A stretch of DNA of 64,000 nt from Dyadobacter sp. CECT 9275. Its GTDB lineage: Bacteria; Bacteroidota; Bacteroidia; Cytophagales; Spirosomataceae. Within the stretch, counting starts at the first letter, position 1. Each line of letters opens with the position of its first letter. A model generated the notes under the pieces. It did not search any database and had not been told where the DNA came from. It saw only the letters and a list, made by a program, of their open reading frames with translations. Position numbers and translations under genes: made by a program. Of this stretch, positions 33,639-44,800 are shown one piece after another. The DNA is taken from the NCBI RefSeq assembly GCF_907164905.1, contig NZ_CAJRAF010000002.1, positions 1,550,001-1,614,000 on the forward strand, read 5' to 3'.

Positions 33639-36347
33639 ATGCCGTCTGATAATGCTGCTAAACTGCCTGTTGAAGTGCTTGAACTGGCCATTTCCGGTTT
33701 AGGGTCCGGAATTTGGGACTGGGATCTGGCGAACGGAACGCATACCTGGTCAGATCAATTTTACACGCTGCTCGGTTACAGGCCGGGGGAGATATCCGCA
33801 GATTTTGTTACATTGACCGAGATCCTCTGCCACCCGCAGGACGGTCCCATACTTGCCGGGGCAGTTGTTAACCTGAAAGAAAATGAGAACGTATATGATC
33901 TTCAGCTACGTTTAAGAACAAAAAATAATGGTTACAGGTATTTTAAATGTGCCGGTACTTCGCAGTTCCTGGGCGGTAAACTGCTACGCCATGTGGGCAC
34001 CATCAGTGATATACATGAAAAATACACTTACAAGCAGGGGCTTCTGGAAAATGAAAATCTCTTAAAAGAGGTAGGAAGGCTGGCCATGATCGGTGCCTGG
34101 GAGCTTGATCTGATCACTAGAGAACGCCGTTGGTCGCCTCAGATGTATTCCATTTATGGACTTGAGGAAACGGCAAATCTTGACAATTTCAGTACTGCAA
34201 ATTTTTATAATCCCTGGGCACGGCTGCTTATTGACCAGGCTGTTGAGCAGGCCAAGATCAACGGAACTCCCTGGGATCTTGAAATTCCGCTGATATCCGC
34301 ACAGGGGAATGAAGTATGGGTAAGAAACATTGGCCGTGCGGAGATGATAAACGGAAAACCGGTTAAGCTGTTCGGTGTCATGCAGGACCTGACGGAGAAC
34401 AGGCTTCTGGAAGAGAAAGTAAGTGTGATCTTCCATCACTCGGTTGACGCTCATATCCTGCTAACCGCCGGTGGCGTCATTGACTGCAATCAGGCGGCAA
34501 TGGAAATGCTTCATTTTCAGGATAAATCCGAGCTCATTTCCTTGCCTTTCTCCTTCTTTTTTCCGGAAGTACAGCCCGACGGAATAAACTCGGCAGAAAA
34601 ATTTAAAGAAATATATGAGCTTTCCACACAGACCGGATATCAACGTTTTGAATGGGTAAACAGAAGGAAAGATGGTATTACTCTTCCGGTGGAAGTGACC
34701 CTTAAGCCAACTACCTTTAATAACCGTGAAGCACTGCTGGTGATCTGGCATGATATCACCGCAAGAAAACTGGCAGATGACCGCCTGAAACGTAACCAAG
34801 CCATGCTTTCCGAAACACAGCAGCTGACGCACAGTGGCAGCTGGGAGACGAATCTGTTGACAGGCGAAAATTTCTGGTCCGACGAAACATTCCGTATCTT
34901 CGGTATGGACCCTGAAAAGGACATGCCCGTTGGCGACACTTTTGTGGAAAGGATATATCCCGATGACAGGGAAAAATTTTTATCGTCGATACAGAATGTC
35001 ATCAAGTTTGCGACGGTAGCCAGTTTTGATTACCGGCTGATGTATGCCGACGGAAGTATGAGGTTCCTGCATACAATTGCCAAACCAGATTGTGACGCGG
35101 ATGGCAACGTGGTAAAACTATATGGTGCAGTGATTGACATTGACGAACGGAAGAAAGCTGAATTTGAGCTCATTAAGGCCAAAGAACTTGCCGATGCAGC
35201 CAATATTGCCAAGTCTCAGTTCCTTTCTGTCATGAGCCATGAAATCCGGACGCCGCTGAATGCAATCATCGGTTTCACCAATCTCCTGCTGGCCAACACT
35301 CCCCTGCCTCATCAGATGGAATATCTTAATTTTCTAAAATATTCTGCCGATAACCTTCTGGTACTGATCAATGATATTCTTGATTACAGCAAAATTGAAG
35401 CGGGTAAAATCGAATTCGAGGAAGTTGATTTTAACATCCTGAAACTGATGGAAAATATTCGTTTGAGTTTGCTGCAGATGGCGGAGGAAAAGGGACTTAA
35501 ACTTAAACTGGCAACGGATGATGCTTTAAATGTTCTCTTAAAGGGTGATCCGGTCAGATTGGGCCAGGTACTGACAAATCTGGTGAGTAATGCCGTGAAG
35601 TTCACCAAACAAGGTGAAGTAATCATGTCTGCTACTTTAATAGCACATTGCAACGATGTAATGACCATTGAATTCAAAATTACTGATACCGGAATAGGAA
35701 TTCCTCATGATAAAATCACTAATATATTTGACCAGTTTACACAGGCGAGTTCGGACACTACTCGAAACTACGGAGGATCCGGATTAGGCCTGGCCATCAC
35801 CAAAAGACTTTTACAATTACAGCATAGCGAAATTTTTGTGGAAAGCCAGGAAGGAAAAGGCTCCGTGTTTCATTTCAGACTGGATTTCCAGACCGGGGGT
35901 AAAACGGCAGCTATCCCTGCGGAGACGCCCGAAGTCAAAACAAGTATCAAAGGAGTCAGGATCCTGTTGGCCGAAGACAATAAAGTGAATGTAGTATTGA
36001 TGAATCACTTTTTCAGACAGTGGGAGGTGGATTGTAGTGTGGCGGAAAACGGGCTAATCGCTTATGATATGATCCAGAAAAACGATTATGATATGGTTTT
36101 CATGGATCTTCAGATGCCGGAACTGGATGGTTTGGAAGCTACGGTCCGGATCAGGCAGCTTAAAGAAAAAAAATACAAGAACATCCCTATCATAGCGCTG
36201 ACAGCCTCGGCCATGAACGATATCAAAGATTCTGTTTTTAAGGCAGGCATGAATGATTACCTGAGCAAACCGTTTAATCCTTCAGACGTCTACAATAAGA
36301 TCGCAACTTATAACAGGCTTACAACCGACCAGCTGTATCAGAGCTAA
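33639..36347 (+). CDS. Hybrid histidine kinase with four PAS domains and C-terminal receiver
   Basis: The protein has 902 residues from ATG 33639 (GTG 33633 is the alternative; the AAGG upstream favours ATG). Four PAS-type domains (about 10-120, 130-260, 265-385, 390-510; for example GSGIWDWDL, GAWELDLITRERRW, SGSWETNLLTGENFW) are followed by HisKA (His in VMSHEIRTPLNAI), HATPase (N-box NLVSNAVKFT, G1 DTGIGIP, G2 GSGLGLAITKRL) and a receiver (LLAEDNKVN, phospho-Asp in FMDLQMPELDG, Lys in YLSKPF). No membrane segment, so it senses an internal signal. No partner gene is adjacent; the final phospho-receiver may be elsewhere. Confidence 0.93.
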   Translation: MPSDNAAKLPVEVLELAISGLGSGIWDWDLANGTHTWSDQFYTLLGYRPGEISADFVTLTEILCHPQDGPILAGAVVNLKENENVYDLQLRLRTKNNGYRYFKCAGTSQFLGGKLLRHVGTISDIHEKYTYKQGLLENENLLKEVGRLAMIGAWELDLITRERRWSPQMYSIYGLEETANLDNFSTANFYNPWARLLIDQAVEQAKINGTPWDLEIPLISAQGNEVWVRNIGRAEMINGKPVKLFGVMQDLTENRLLEEKVSVIFHHSVDAHILLTAGGVIDCNQAAMEMLHFQDKSELISLPFSFFFPEVQPDGINSAEKFKEIYELSTQTGYQRFEWVNRRKDGITLPVEVTLKPTTFNNREALLVIWHDITARKLADDRLKRNQAMLSETQQLTHSGSWETNLLTGENFWSDETFRIFGMDPEKDMPVGDTFVERIYPDDREKFLSSIQNVIKFATVASFDYRLMYADGSMRFLHTIAKPDCDADGNVVKLYGAVIDIDERKKAEFELIKAKELADAANIAKSQFLSVMSHEIRTPLNAIIGFTNLLLANTPLPHQMEYLNFLKYSADNLLVLINDILDYSKIEAGKIEFEEVDFNILKLMENIRLSLLQMAEEKGLKLKLATDDALNVLLKGDPVRLGQVLTNLVSNAVKFTKQGEVIMSATLIAHCNDVMTIEFKITDTGIGIPHDKITNIFDQFTQASSDTTRNYGGSGLGLAITKRLLQLQHSEIFVESQEGKGSVFHFRLDFQTGGKTAAIPAETPEVKTSIKGVRILLAEDNKVNVVLMNHFFRQWEVDCSVAENGLIAYDMIQKNDYDMVFMDLQMPELDGLEATVRIRQLKEKKYKNIPIIALTASAMNDIKDSVFKAGMNDYLSKPFNPSDVYNKIATYNRLTTDQLYQS

Positions 36348-36417
36348 CTGTTATCTCTCTTCCCTTATTCCGCCACCTTTTGTGGTGACAGAAAAAAGAT
36401 CCACAACCACAACAATC

Positions 36418-36461
36418 TTAACAGCAATGCCGGACGCTCAAACGCCCGGCATTGCTGTTAA
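36418..36461. terminator. Hairpin between convergent hybrid kinase and SusD genes
   Basis: A perfect 16-bp inverted repeat TTAACAGCAATGCCGG with its complement (36418-36433 and 36446-36461) and a 12-base loop. There is no T-tract on either side beyond TTAA, but the long stable stem between two convergent stop codons (36347 and 36480) suggests a bidirectional terminator. Confidence 0.7.
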
Positions 36462-36479
36462 AGAAAGCCGATTTTCGGA

Positions 36480-38390
36480 TTAATGCTTAGCCCACCAAAG
36501 CGGCGTCAGCGTGCCGTCCTCACCACCCAGGAAGGTCTGCGCCTGACCGTATCCCCTCGCATTGCTCGCTGGCAGGCTGGAAGGATATTTCAAACGTTGC
36601 GGGAAGAACTTGATATTGGCAGTCATATAGTTGCTGCTGTTCAGCGCAGGCATGTTCACCAAAGGATTTTCAACTGCCGGGTTCTCAAAGAACGGCAGTC
36701 CCAACCTGCGGTGATCACTCCATGATTCCAGCGGTAACCAGGGAGTCTGAGCAATGAACTTTTGCGTTATGATCTTCGTAAGCAGATCATTTCTGACAGC
36801 ACCACCTTTGTAAAGGTTATTGACGGGATACGTTTTGGTAACGGTACCTTCGGCGTTGGTATAACCATCTTTGTACTTCATTACGTAAGTTGCAGGGGGT
36901 TCGGCAGTATGATCCCAGCTCACCGAGGTCCCAACCCTGTTATAAGCTGTTGAAGCTTTATACTGAGTGGCAAAACTGCTAACTCCCCAGTAGGCAAAAC
37001 TTGCATCAATTCCTGCCTCATAAGCCGCTTTTCCACTCATAGGTACGGTCCATCCTTTAACCGCGGCTTCGGCAAGTAGGAAGTATGTTTCCCAGGGGGC
37101 GAAGTAAATCCTCTTGCTTGTACTGTTACGAAACTGCTGTCCGTGGCGGGGAAGCGCTCCGTTAAACGACCGTATGTTGTTTTTGGCGCCCTTCGCACCC
37201 CAGTCTCCGTTAGCAGGTGCATTCCAGGTATACTTCGCATCAAGTGTTTTCACAACCGCCCCGGCTTCGTCTACGAGGGTACGTTCTGTGGTTTTTGCGG
37301 TGTTATCCCAGGAAGGATAGGAATTGAAATCCGCATTGTCATAGTCTCCCGGAATGATATATGTTTTATAGGCACGCGGGTCAATCGAATTGGGGAGACC
37401 GTCAAACCAGTATCCGGCGGACGGGTCGTTGGTCATGGTAGTGAAGTGGTTTTCGAATTTAAGTCCCATGTAATCCTGCGGCTTAATATAGGGAAGCTGT
37501 GCCGCTTTCACCTGGTCTGCCGATTTTATCCCACCCAATCCGAGATACAGGTTATTAATGGTAGCGGAAATAGGGAAGTAATTCCATTCCCGGGTCATTA
37601 CGCCCGTCAGTGCATCCCATCCGCCTTTTTCTGCCACCTGAAATGTCTCATCCGCCTGAGTGAGCAGGGGACCTGCGGCAGCCGCTTCAAATTCGGACTT
37701 AGCCTTCGCCGGATCCACCTCAGAAAGACGCATCGCAAGCCTCATCCGCATGGAGTTGGCATATTTCTGCCAATTGGCATAATTGAAGCCATAAGCCTGG
37801 TCAAATTTTGAGATGGATGGACTGCTGACACCCAGATCCAGCTTAGAAGATGCGTCCTTCAATTCGGACAGCAGATAGTAATAAACCGTTTTTTCATCTG
37901 AAAACTCCGGATTGGTTCCCTGAAAACCATTGATGGGAATAGGACCGAAATTATCGGTTAGTTCGCTCAGCAGATATACACGCCAAATGCGGGCCACTTG
38001 GAGCAGGTTGCCGGTATACTCCTTGATGTTACCGGCTGCTATCTGTTTCTCAGCCACCTGAACCGCCGCATAGATGCTGTTCAGCCAACCGCCAAGGTAA
38101 CCACTGCCATAGTAATCGCTGGACCAGCCGTCGTTATAACCTCCCGTTGAAATGCCCCCTCCAGCCTGCTGGCGCCCCGCTGTTTTCCAGTACAAAACAA
38201 ATATCCTTTCTGCGATATGCGGGTCCATTTGGCTCCCGATAATGGATCCGTTGATAAAGTACTCCACCTGCACCTGATTTTCGGTAGCCAGGTAGGGATC
38301 AGCGTTTATTTCGTCAAAATCATTGCAGGCCGTTGTGAACATCAACAGTGCCGCTGCAGGAATAATAGCCCTTTTAAGTAATGCTTTCAT
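36480..38390 (-). CDS. SusD/RagB-family nutrient-binding outer membrane lipoprotein
   Basis: The protein has 636 residues. A lipoprotein signal ends at Cys 22 (LLMFTTAC), and NDFDEINADPYLA is a typical SusD N-terminus. The helical TPR-like SusD fold follows (NWQKYANSMRMRLAMRLSEV, YFLLAEAAVKGW). It binds the glycan at the cell surface and caps the SusC-type transporter. It lies 31 bases after the SusC gene in the same operon. The class looks like the SusD_like_2 group, which is shared by many specificities, so the substrate cannot be stated. Confidence 0.93.
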   Translation of the reverse strand: MKALLKRAIIPAAALLMFTTACNDFDEINADPYLATENQVQVEYFINGSIIGSQMDPHIAERIFVLYWKTAGRQQAGGGISTGGYNDGWSSDYYGSGYLGGWLNSIYAAVQVAEKQIAAGNIKEYTGNLLQVARIWRVYLLSELTDNFGPIPINGFQGTNPEFSDEKTVYYYLLSELKDASSKLDLGVSSPSISKFDQAYGFNYANWQKYANSMRMRLAMRLSEVDPAKAKSEFEAAAAGPLLTQADETFQVAEKGGWDALTGVMTREWNYFPISATINNLYLGLGGIKSADQVKAAQLPYIKPQDYMGLKFENHFTTMTNDPSAGYWFDGLPNSIDPRAYKTYIIPGDYDNADFNSYPSWDNTAKTTERTLVDEAGAVVKTLDAKYTWNAPANGDWGAKGAKNNIRSFNGALPRHGQQFRNSTSKRIYFAPWETYFLLAEAAVKGWTVPMSGKAAYEAGIDASFAYWGVSSFATQYKASTAYNRVGTSVSWDHTAEPPATYVMKYKDGYTNAEGTVTKTYPVNNLYKGGAVRNDLLTKIITQKFIAQTPWLPLESWSDHRRLGLPFFENPAVENPLVNMPALNSSNYMTANIKFFPQRLKYPSSLPASNARGYGQAQTFLGGEDGTLTPLWWAKH

Positions 38391-38421
38391 ATTAAATGTC
38401 TTTTATAACCTGATAGGTAAA

Positions 38422-41400
38422 TTAGAATCCCAGGGTGATTGAGAAAAGGAAAGAGCGCATGGTTGGAAATGCCCCGTTCTCAAATCCAACGGCATTGGTG
38501 CCAGTTGCAAATACAGACTCCGGATCGATCCCGTTCAGGTGGCTTTTAATCATCCAGACGTTGTTACACGATGCACTGATTCTTGCTTTTTGGAAAGTAT
38601 TCCCCAACAGCTTTTTAGGAAGCGTGTAGCTCAGCATCACATTCCTTAAACGTATGTTGGTGGCATCGTACACGTATGCTTCTCCCACACCCAGGTTGTT
38701 CAGTGTCGCAATGGTGTTCCAGTATTGCTGCTGCGTTACCGGTTCGGTATTGGGAGCAGGTGCTCCGTTTTCGCCGAGAACAACCCCATCAACCACCATT
38801 TCAGGTCTTTCTCCTCCGGGTGCTGTCACCGCCGCGGCCCCAGCCGACTGCAGCCCTACATTAGATGCAGAGAATATCTCGCCACCCAGGCGTGCGTCCA
38901 CCAGGAAGGAAAGGCCAACGCCTTTGTAAGAAAAATTATTGGAAATACCGAGCAATCCTTTCGCCTGCTGATTACCCAGCTTCACAATGGCTGCGTCACG
39001 CTGCGGAAGTCCTTCTGAGGAAAGCAACAATTTTCCAAAATAAGGGCTGGCTTCATCCTTTACACGAAGGAATTTGGTACCATAAATATCTCCGTACAGG
39101 CCATCCGTAGTAGCTCTGATAAACAGGTCATCAAACGCTCCCAACTGGTATTCGTTCACACCCATATTCTTGGCGATGTCAATGATCTTGTTTTCGTTTC
39201 TTGAAAAGTTGGCTGTTACCGACCAGTTAAGCGAAGTTGGTTTGGTAAGGATACTCACGTCTGCCATCACCTCTATCCCTTTGTTCTGGATATTCCCGGC
39301 ATTAACCTTCATGCTGGAGTAACCACTCATCGGGTCCATCGGAATATCAATCAGCTGGCGTGTTGCGTTGGACTTATACCAGGTAAAATCCACCCGTAAT
39401 CTGTTGTTGAAAAACTTGAGTTCAGTTCCCAGTTCCAGGTTTTTGATCAGCTCACTCTTCACATTGGCATCTTTCAGCAGGGATTGCCTCACGGCAACTG
39501 TATTACTCAGCGGGTCCTTGGAGATGTTGTACCCATTGTAAAGCTGATAAGGCGCCAGGTCATTCCCTACAGTCGCATACGATGCCCGAACTTTTGCATA
39601 GTTGATCCACGACGGCGCACGGGTACCCATTTTTTCCAACATATCGGTAACTACATAGGAAAGGCTATAGGATGGATAGAAGTACGAACGGTTTTGCTCA
39701 ATGAGGGCTGACGACCAGTCATTCCTCGCTGTTACATCCAAGAATATCCAGCCCCCGTAATTCAGGCCAAGAGACCCATAAAGAGAGTTGATTTTTTTAC
39801 GGCTGTACCCTGGCCAGATCGACGCAGCGCCTGCCGCATTACTCGGTGTAAAAAGGTTAGGAACTTCCAAAGCACCTGTACTTACCGACAGGGAGCTGTA
39901 TTTCTGCTGCATCAGGTTACCACCAAGTGTGAAGGTACCCCCCAGTTGGCCAATCACCTCATCCTTCTGCCCCTTGATCAGTGCGCTATAGTTAGTTTCA
40001 CTGAACGTCTGCTTGCCAGTTGAGTAGGAATTGGAAAGCGGCCCGCCCGCGTATGTTTTCCCCTCGGTGCTGGTTGTGTACATATCACCCCCTGCCTTTA
40101 CCTCAGCATCCAGCCAATCGGTAAAGGCATATTTCAGCGATCCGTTCATGATAAACCGGTTACGGCTATCTCTGTTCAGATTGTACTGGCTCAGCCAGTA
40201 GGGATTGGATTGCGAGCCGGGAGCGCCAGGATACCACAGCATGCCTCCGAATTCATTGGTAGCAGCACTAAAATCTTTAATATCCAAACTTTGAGGCATC
40301 ATGTACAACACGTATACGCTGCTGTTGTCCCGGCCATTAATGGGCCTGTTATAACCGGCCGTATTGTTGTAAGCCATTTTCACATCGCTCGTCCAACGGC
40401 TGTCTTTCCCAAAGTGAGTAGTAGCCTTGGAAGTAAAATTGACACGGGTAAGTTTGTTTCCCGGAATTATACTTTTGTCCTCTAAATAGTTAAGCGAGGC
40501 AAAAACTGCAGTTGACCCGAACTGCTGCTGAAGGCCCAGGCTATAGTTCTGATTGGAACCTGCTCTCAGGAATTCGCTTACGTTGTCATGCATGGTCAAA
40601 GGAGCCTGGGTACCATCCCACTTGGTAACGCTCTGCCCTTCTGCTTTCGGACCCCAGCTTGTGGTGCTCATCGCATTGAAAATATTGTCGGTACCCTGCC
40701 CGAAAGTGCTTTGGAGCTCGGGCTTGATGAAGATACCTTCTGTTCCCAGGGTGGTAGAAAATGTAATACCCAAGCCAGGCTGCTTCCTGCCTGATTTGGT
40801 GGTAATCAGGATAACGCCGTTACCTGCCCTCGAACCGTATAAGGCAGCTGCGGACGGCCCTTTCAGTACGCTCATGGTTTCAATATCCTCCGCGCTGATA
40901 TCTCCCAAACCGTTTCCAAGATCCAGTCCCGCTCCCCAGTAACCGTTTTCGGTAGTACCCGTGAAGTTATCAATGGGGATACCATCCACCACGATCAGCG
41001 GCTGGTTGCTTCCGGTAAGAGAGGTATTTCCTCTTAACACAATCTTGGAAGACCCCCCGGCCCCGTTACTCGAACGAACCACCTGCAGACCGGCTACCTT
41101 ACCCGTGAAGGCATTGGCAAGATTGGTTTCCTTGGCGTCAGACAAGGTGGCTCCCGTTACTTCCTGAATGGCGTAACCCAGAGATTTTTTCTCTCTCTGA
41201 ATACCCAGAGCTGTAACCACCACTTCCGAAAGTACGGTGGCGTCTTCCACCAGCGTAATGTCCAGATACGTTCTGTTGCCCACCTCAATTTCTTGCTTCA
41301 CAAAGCCGATGAACGAAACACTCACCACACTTCCCGGGCTTTCAGACATGATACTGAATTTCCCTTCTGCATCCGTGGTCGTGCCTGTTTTCCCGCCTTT

Positions 41401-41529
41401 AATCACTACGGTAACCCCAGGCAGTGGCGGATTTCCCGGGCCGCCCACCACTTTTCCCGAAATCTGCGTTTGCGCAAAGACTCCCGAAAAGCTCAGCAGC
41501 AACAGCAGGCTTAATACATGTTTTTTCAT
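38422..41529 (-). CDS. SusC/RagA-family TonB-linked outer membrane transporter
   Basis: The protein has 1035 residues with a signal peptide (LLLSFSGVFAQ), a CarboxypepD_reg-like domain (about 25-95: VVIKGGKTGTTTDAEGKFSI) and the TonB box and plug (SEVVVTALGIQREKKSLGY, then SNQPLIVVDGIPIDN). A 22-strand barrel ends in the terminal Phe (SFLFSITLGF). With SusD it forms the outer-membrane importer for an oligosaccharide or another large nutrient. It is followed by SusD and lies downstream of the HTCS gene with 308 bases between. No glycosidase in this locus, so the substrate remains open. Confidence 0.95.
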   Translation of the reverse strand: MKKHVLSLLLLLSFSGVFAQTQISGKVVGGPGNPPLPGVTVVIKGGKTGTTTDAEGKFSIMSESPGSVVSVSFIGFVKQEIEVGNRTYLDITLVEDATVLSEVVVTALGIQREKKSLGYAIQEVTGATLSDAKETNLANAFTGKVAGLQVVRSSNGAGGSSKIVLRGNTSLTGSNQPLIVVDGIPIDNFTGTTENGYWGAGLDLGNGLGDISAEDIETMSVLKGPSAAALYGSRAGNGVILITTKSGRKQPGLGITFSTTLGTEGIFIKPELQSTFGQGTDNIFNAMSTTSWGPKAEGQSVTKWDGTQAPLTMHDNVSEFLRAGSNQNYSLGLQQQFGSTAVFASLNYLEDKSIIPGNKLTRVNFTSKATTHFGKDSRWTSDVKMAYNNTAGYNRPINGRDNSSVYVLYMMPQSLDIKDFSAATNEFGGMLWYPGAPGSQSNPYWLSQYNLNRDSRNRFIMNGSLKYAFTDWLDAEVKAGGDMYTTSTEGKTYAGGPLSNSYSTGKQTFSETNYSALIKGQKDEVIGQLGGTFTLGGNLMQQKYSSLSVSTGALEVPNLFTPSNAAGAASIWPGYSRKKINSLYGSLGLNYGGWIFLDVTARNDWSSALIEQNRSYFYPSYSLSYVVTDMLEKMGTRAPSWINYAKVRASYATVGNDLAPYQLYNGYNISKDPLSNTVAVRQSLLKDANVKSELIKNLELGTELKFFNNRLRVDFTWYKSNATRQLIDIPMDPMSGYSSMKVNAGNIQNKGIEVMADVSILTKPTSLNWSVTANFSRNENKIIDIAKNMGVNEYQLGAFDDLFIRATTDGLYGDIYGTKFLRVKDEASPYFGKLLLSSEGLPQRDAAIVKLGNQQAKGLLGISNNFSYKGVGLSFLVDARLGGEIFSASNVGLQSAGAAAVTAPGGERPEMVVDGVVLGENGAPAPNTEPVTQQQYWNTIATLNNLGVGEAYVYDATNIRLRNVMLSYTLPKKLLGNTFQKARISASCNNVWMIKSHLNGIDPESVFATGTNAVGFENGAFPTMRSFLFSITLGF

Positions 41530-41837
41530 AAAATTAGGATTTGGTATAGGTAAAAAAAGGGTAATTATGAGCTAAAGGAGAGTTTAACGAAGCATATTTT
41601 GTTATGAACTATAACGATTTTTATAAAATTTAAAATCGTATTTACATTATTATGCAATATTAAGTACCGTCAATGTAGATTTTTCAAAATATTATTTCGA
41701 TCATATTGTGTAACCGCAAAATTAGATGTGGCGCACCAATTTCAGGGGTACCAAATGTTACATTGTACTGTATCAGAAGTTACCTTAAGGTTTTTTGAAG
41801 GGATAATTCCACCGCTGGAGGGCGTAGAAATGCAGAC
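41530..41837 (-). promoter_or_regulatory. Control region of the SusC-SusD operon
   Basis: 308 AT-rich bases between the HTCS stop and SusC start. A minus-strand -7 match TAATTTTG (41724-41717) would give a leader of about 180 bases; the expected upstream TTTG is not clear. Between it and the start lies an 8-bp inverted repeat, ACGATTTT-N10-AAAATCGT (41614-41639). The HTCS encoded upstream is the expected regulator. Confidence 0.45.
41614..41639. repeat. Inverted repeat ACGATTTT-N10-AAAATCGT before susC-like gene
   Basis: Perfect 8-bp dyad (41614-41621 with 41632-41639), 85 bases upstream of the SusC start codon. May be a binding site for the AraC-type output domain of the neighbouring HTCS or a leader hairpin. 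Confidence 0.45.
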
Positions 41838-44800
41838 TCAATCCTGCTTTTTCATTCGGGTGAGATAGGCGGACGGAAGCTTGCCAAACTCTTCTTTAAA
41901 CTGCCTGGCAAAATATTTCGGATTGTTAAAACCCACCCGATAAGCTACTTCCGAAACGGTGAGCTGGCTTTGTTCCAGAAGCCTTGCGGCCCGCTCCATG
42001 CGCACGGACCTGATGAACTCAACCGGAGTTTTACCTGCAATGGCGTTGAGCTTCCGGTATAGATGAATTCTGCTCATCCCTACCTCTTTGCTGAGTGCTT
42101 CTACCGAAAAATCCGGATTACTTATATTTTCTTCTATAATCGCAATCACTTTTCTTACCAACCCTTCATCTCTGCTGCTGATGGCTATATCACTTCCTTT
42201 AATGGCGATCTGCTGACTGAATATCTTGCGGGCAGTTTCCTGCTGCCTCAGTATGTTAGAAAGGCGATACTGCAGAATCTCAAAATTGAAAGGCTTTTCG
42301 ATGTAATCATGGATTCCCAGTTCATAGCCTTCCAGGTGCTGATCGGGAGAAGTTCCGGCTGTGAGCAGTACCAATGGAATGTGGGTTGTCCTTTCATCAT
42401 TTTTGAGCCGACGAACCAGTTCCAGACCATCCATTTCCGGCATAGTAACATCGGTTACAATCAGGTCAGGGATATTGGCAATGGCCTGCTCCCAGCCTTC
42501 CGACCCATTTTTCGCCTCTAGAATGAAATAAAATTCTTTGAGATTATCTTTCAGATAGAAAAGGAAATCATCGTTATCTTCCACCAACAGCAGTACCGGC
42601 AATTCCTTACCTTCCGGGCTGAAAAAAGGCTCCTGATATATTGTTTCGGCCGGTGTAAAAGTGACCTCCCGGACATGCCCCGGCGAAAGCTGTATGGGAG
42701 AGGCACTGCCATTTACCCTGCCAACAGGCAGCATTATTTTAAAACAACTCCCTGCACCAGGTTCACTTGTGACGGTAATGGTGCCACCATGCATATTCAC
42801 AAATTCCCTGGTAATGGAAAGCCCGATGCCGCTTCCCTGGTTGAGCAGACTGGGAAGCACGTCATTCTGAAAAAAACTTTCGAAAATCTTTTCTCTTTTA
42901 TCCGGCGGAATACCTATTCCTGTGTCACTGATTTTTATTTCAAGCCAAGAAAGATCTGCTTTGCCGGGAAGTTCTGCATGACTGACTTCTATGGTTACTT
43001 TCCCATAGTCGGATGTGAACTTAAACGCATTGGAAAGCAAGTTAAAAAGGATTTTTTCCAGTTTATCCTCATCGAACGACATATTGAATTCATCCAGTGC
43101 TGAAAGGAACGTCAGGGCAATGTGTTTTTTTTGAGATATATCGGAAAATGAAGATACCGTTTCCCTGATGAAATGAATGATGTCTCCCTCCGTCGGATTA
43201 AACTTAATCCCGCTCACTTCCAGCTTCCGGAAATCGAGTAACTGGTTCACCAGATTCAGAAGCCTCCGGGCATTACGCTGCATGAGCTGCATCCTGTTAT
43301 GGTTCGGGGAGTCCGGGGTTTCCTGGAGCATTTGTTCGAGGGGAGACAATATGAGCGTCAGCGGCGTTCTGAACTCATGGCTCATATTGGTGAAAAATTT
43401 AATTTTCACATCATTTATTTCCCGTAATCTTTTTGACTCGCGCCGTTCCTGTTCAATGAGATACTTTTCGCGCTCCTTGTTTCGGATCATCCTGCCAGCC
43501 AGGTACAAGGATAACAGAATAAGAACAGCATATAGTAACCGGGCTGGCAGGGAGTTCCACCAGGGAGGCAGAATCTCTATCTCCAGGGTCGTTTCGGCAT
43601 TGTTCCAATCGCCGTTTTCGTCCGAGGCTTTGATCCTGAAAATATAGTTACCTGGATCGAGGTTGGTATAGGATGCCGTACGGGAACTTCCGGATGTACT
43701 TACCCAGTCGTTATTAAAACCTTCGAGTTTATAGCGGTACTGAATTTTCTGCGGGTGAAAAAAATTGAGCGCGGTAAACTCAATGGCAAAAATATTGGCC
43801 CGGTGAGGCAGTACTATTTTTTTCGTTTGGGAGAGTACGCGCGACAAGATCACATCATTCCCACCAATTTTGTCTCCTACAAGAACCTGCTTGTTAAAAA
43901 TGGAGAGAGACGACAGAATAACTTTCCTGAAAGTACCTTTGGGCGGAATCTGATCGGGCCAAAAACGATTGTAGCCATTTACTCCTCCAAAAAATAACTC
44001 ACCGGCACGTGTTTTGAGTGCTGCATTTTCGATGAATTCAGATCCTTGCAAGCCGTCACTCTCATCATAGCTGACAAAGTGAACATCCAATCCGGAGGGC
44101 GTATCCGATAGCTGCGTACGTGCAAGTCCGTGGGGAGTGGCAATCCAAAGATCACCGGAGTTGTCTTCCACAATAGAAAGTACGGAGTTATGGGGAAGGC
44201 CTTCCTTTTGCCTGAATATCCTGAACTGTTTTTTTACCGGGTCATACAGGTTGAGCCCATCCTGAGTACCCACCCAGATCCGTCGTTTTGAATCTTTCAG
44301 GATTACATGGACGATATTGTTGCTGATCGATCCCGGCATACGGGGATCATGTTGATAATTAACAAAATTTCCTGTTTTGGCATCCCGGATATCCACTCCC
44401 TGAGAAGTTCCGAGCCATAAATTGCCGAGATGATCCTCGGTGATCTCACTGATGTAGGCATCGTGTACGGAGTTGGATTGGTTGGTAAAATAATGAATAA
44501 ATTTCTCGCTTTTTCGGTCAAACAACTCCAGGCCTCCGTCCAGGGTACCAATCCAGAGATTCCCGTGGGAATCTTCCATAATCTCCCAAACACTGTGGTG
44601 AGACAGACTGGCAGGATCGGCCGGGTTATGGCGATAAGTCGTGAACCGTGATCCATCAAAAGAGGTAAGTCCGCCGAAATAAGTACCGATCCAGAGCTTC
44701 TTATTACGGTCCAGATAAAGGCTGATCACCACATTGCTGGGGATACTGTTGGGATCGGCCGGATGATGCAGGTATTGCCGGTATGTATTTTTTTGCCGAT

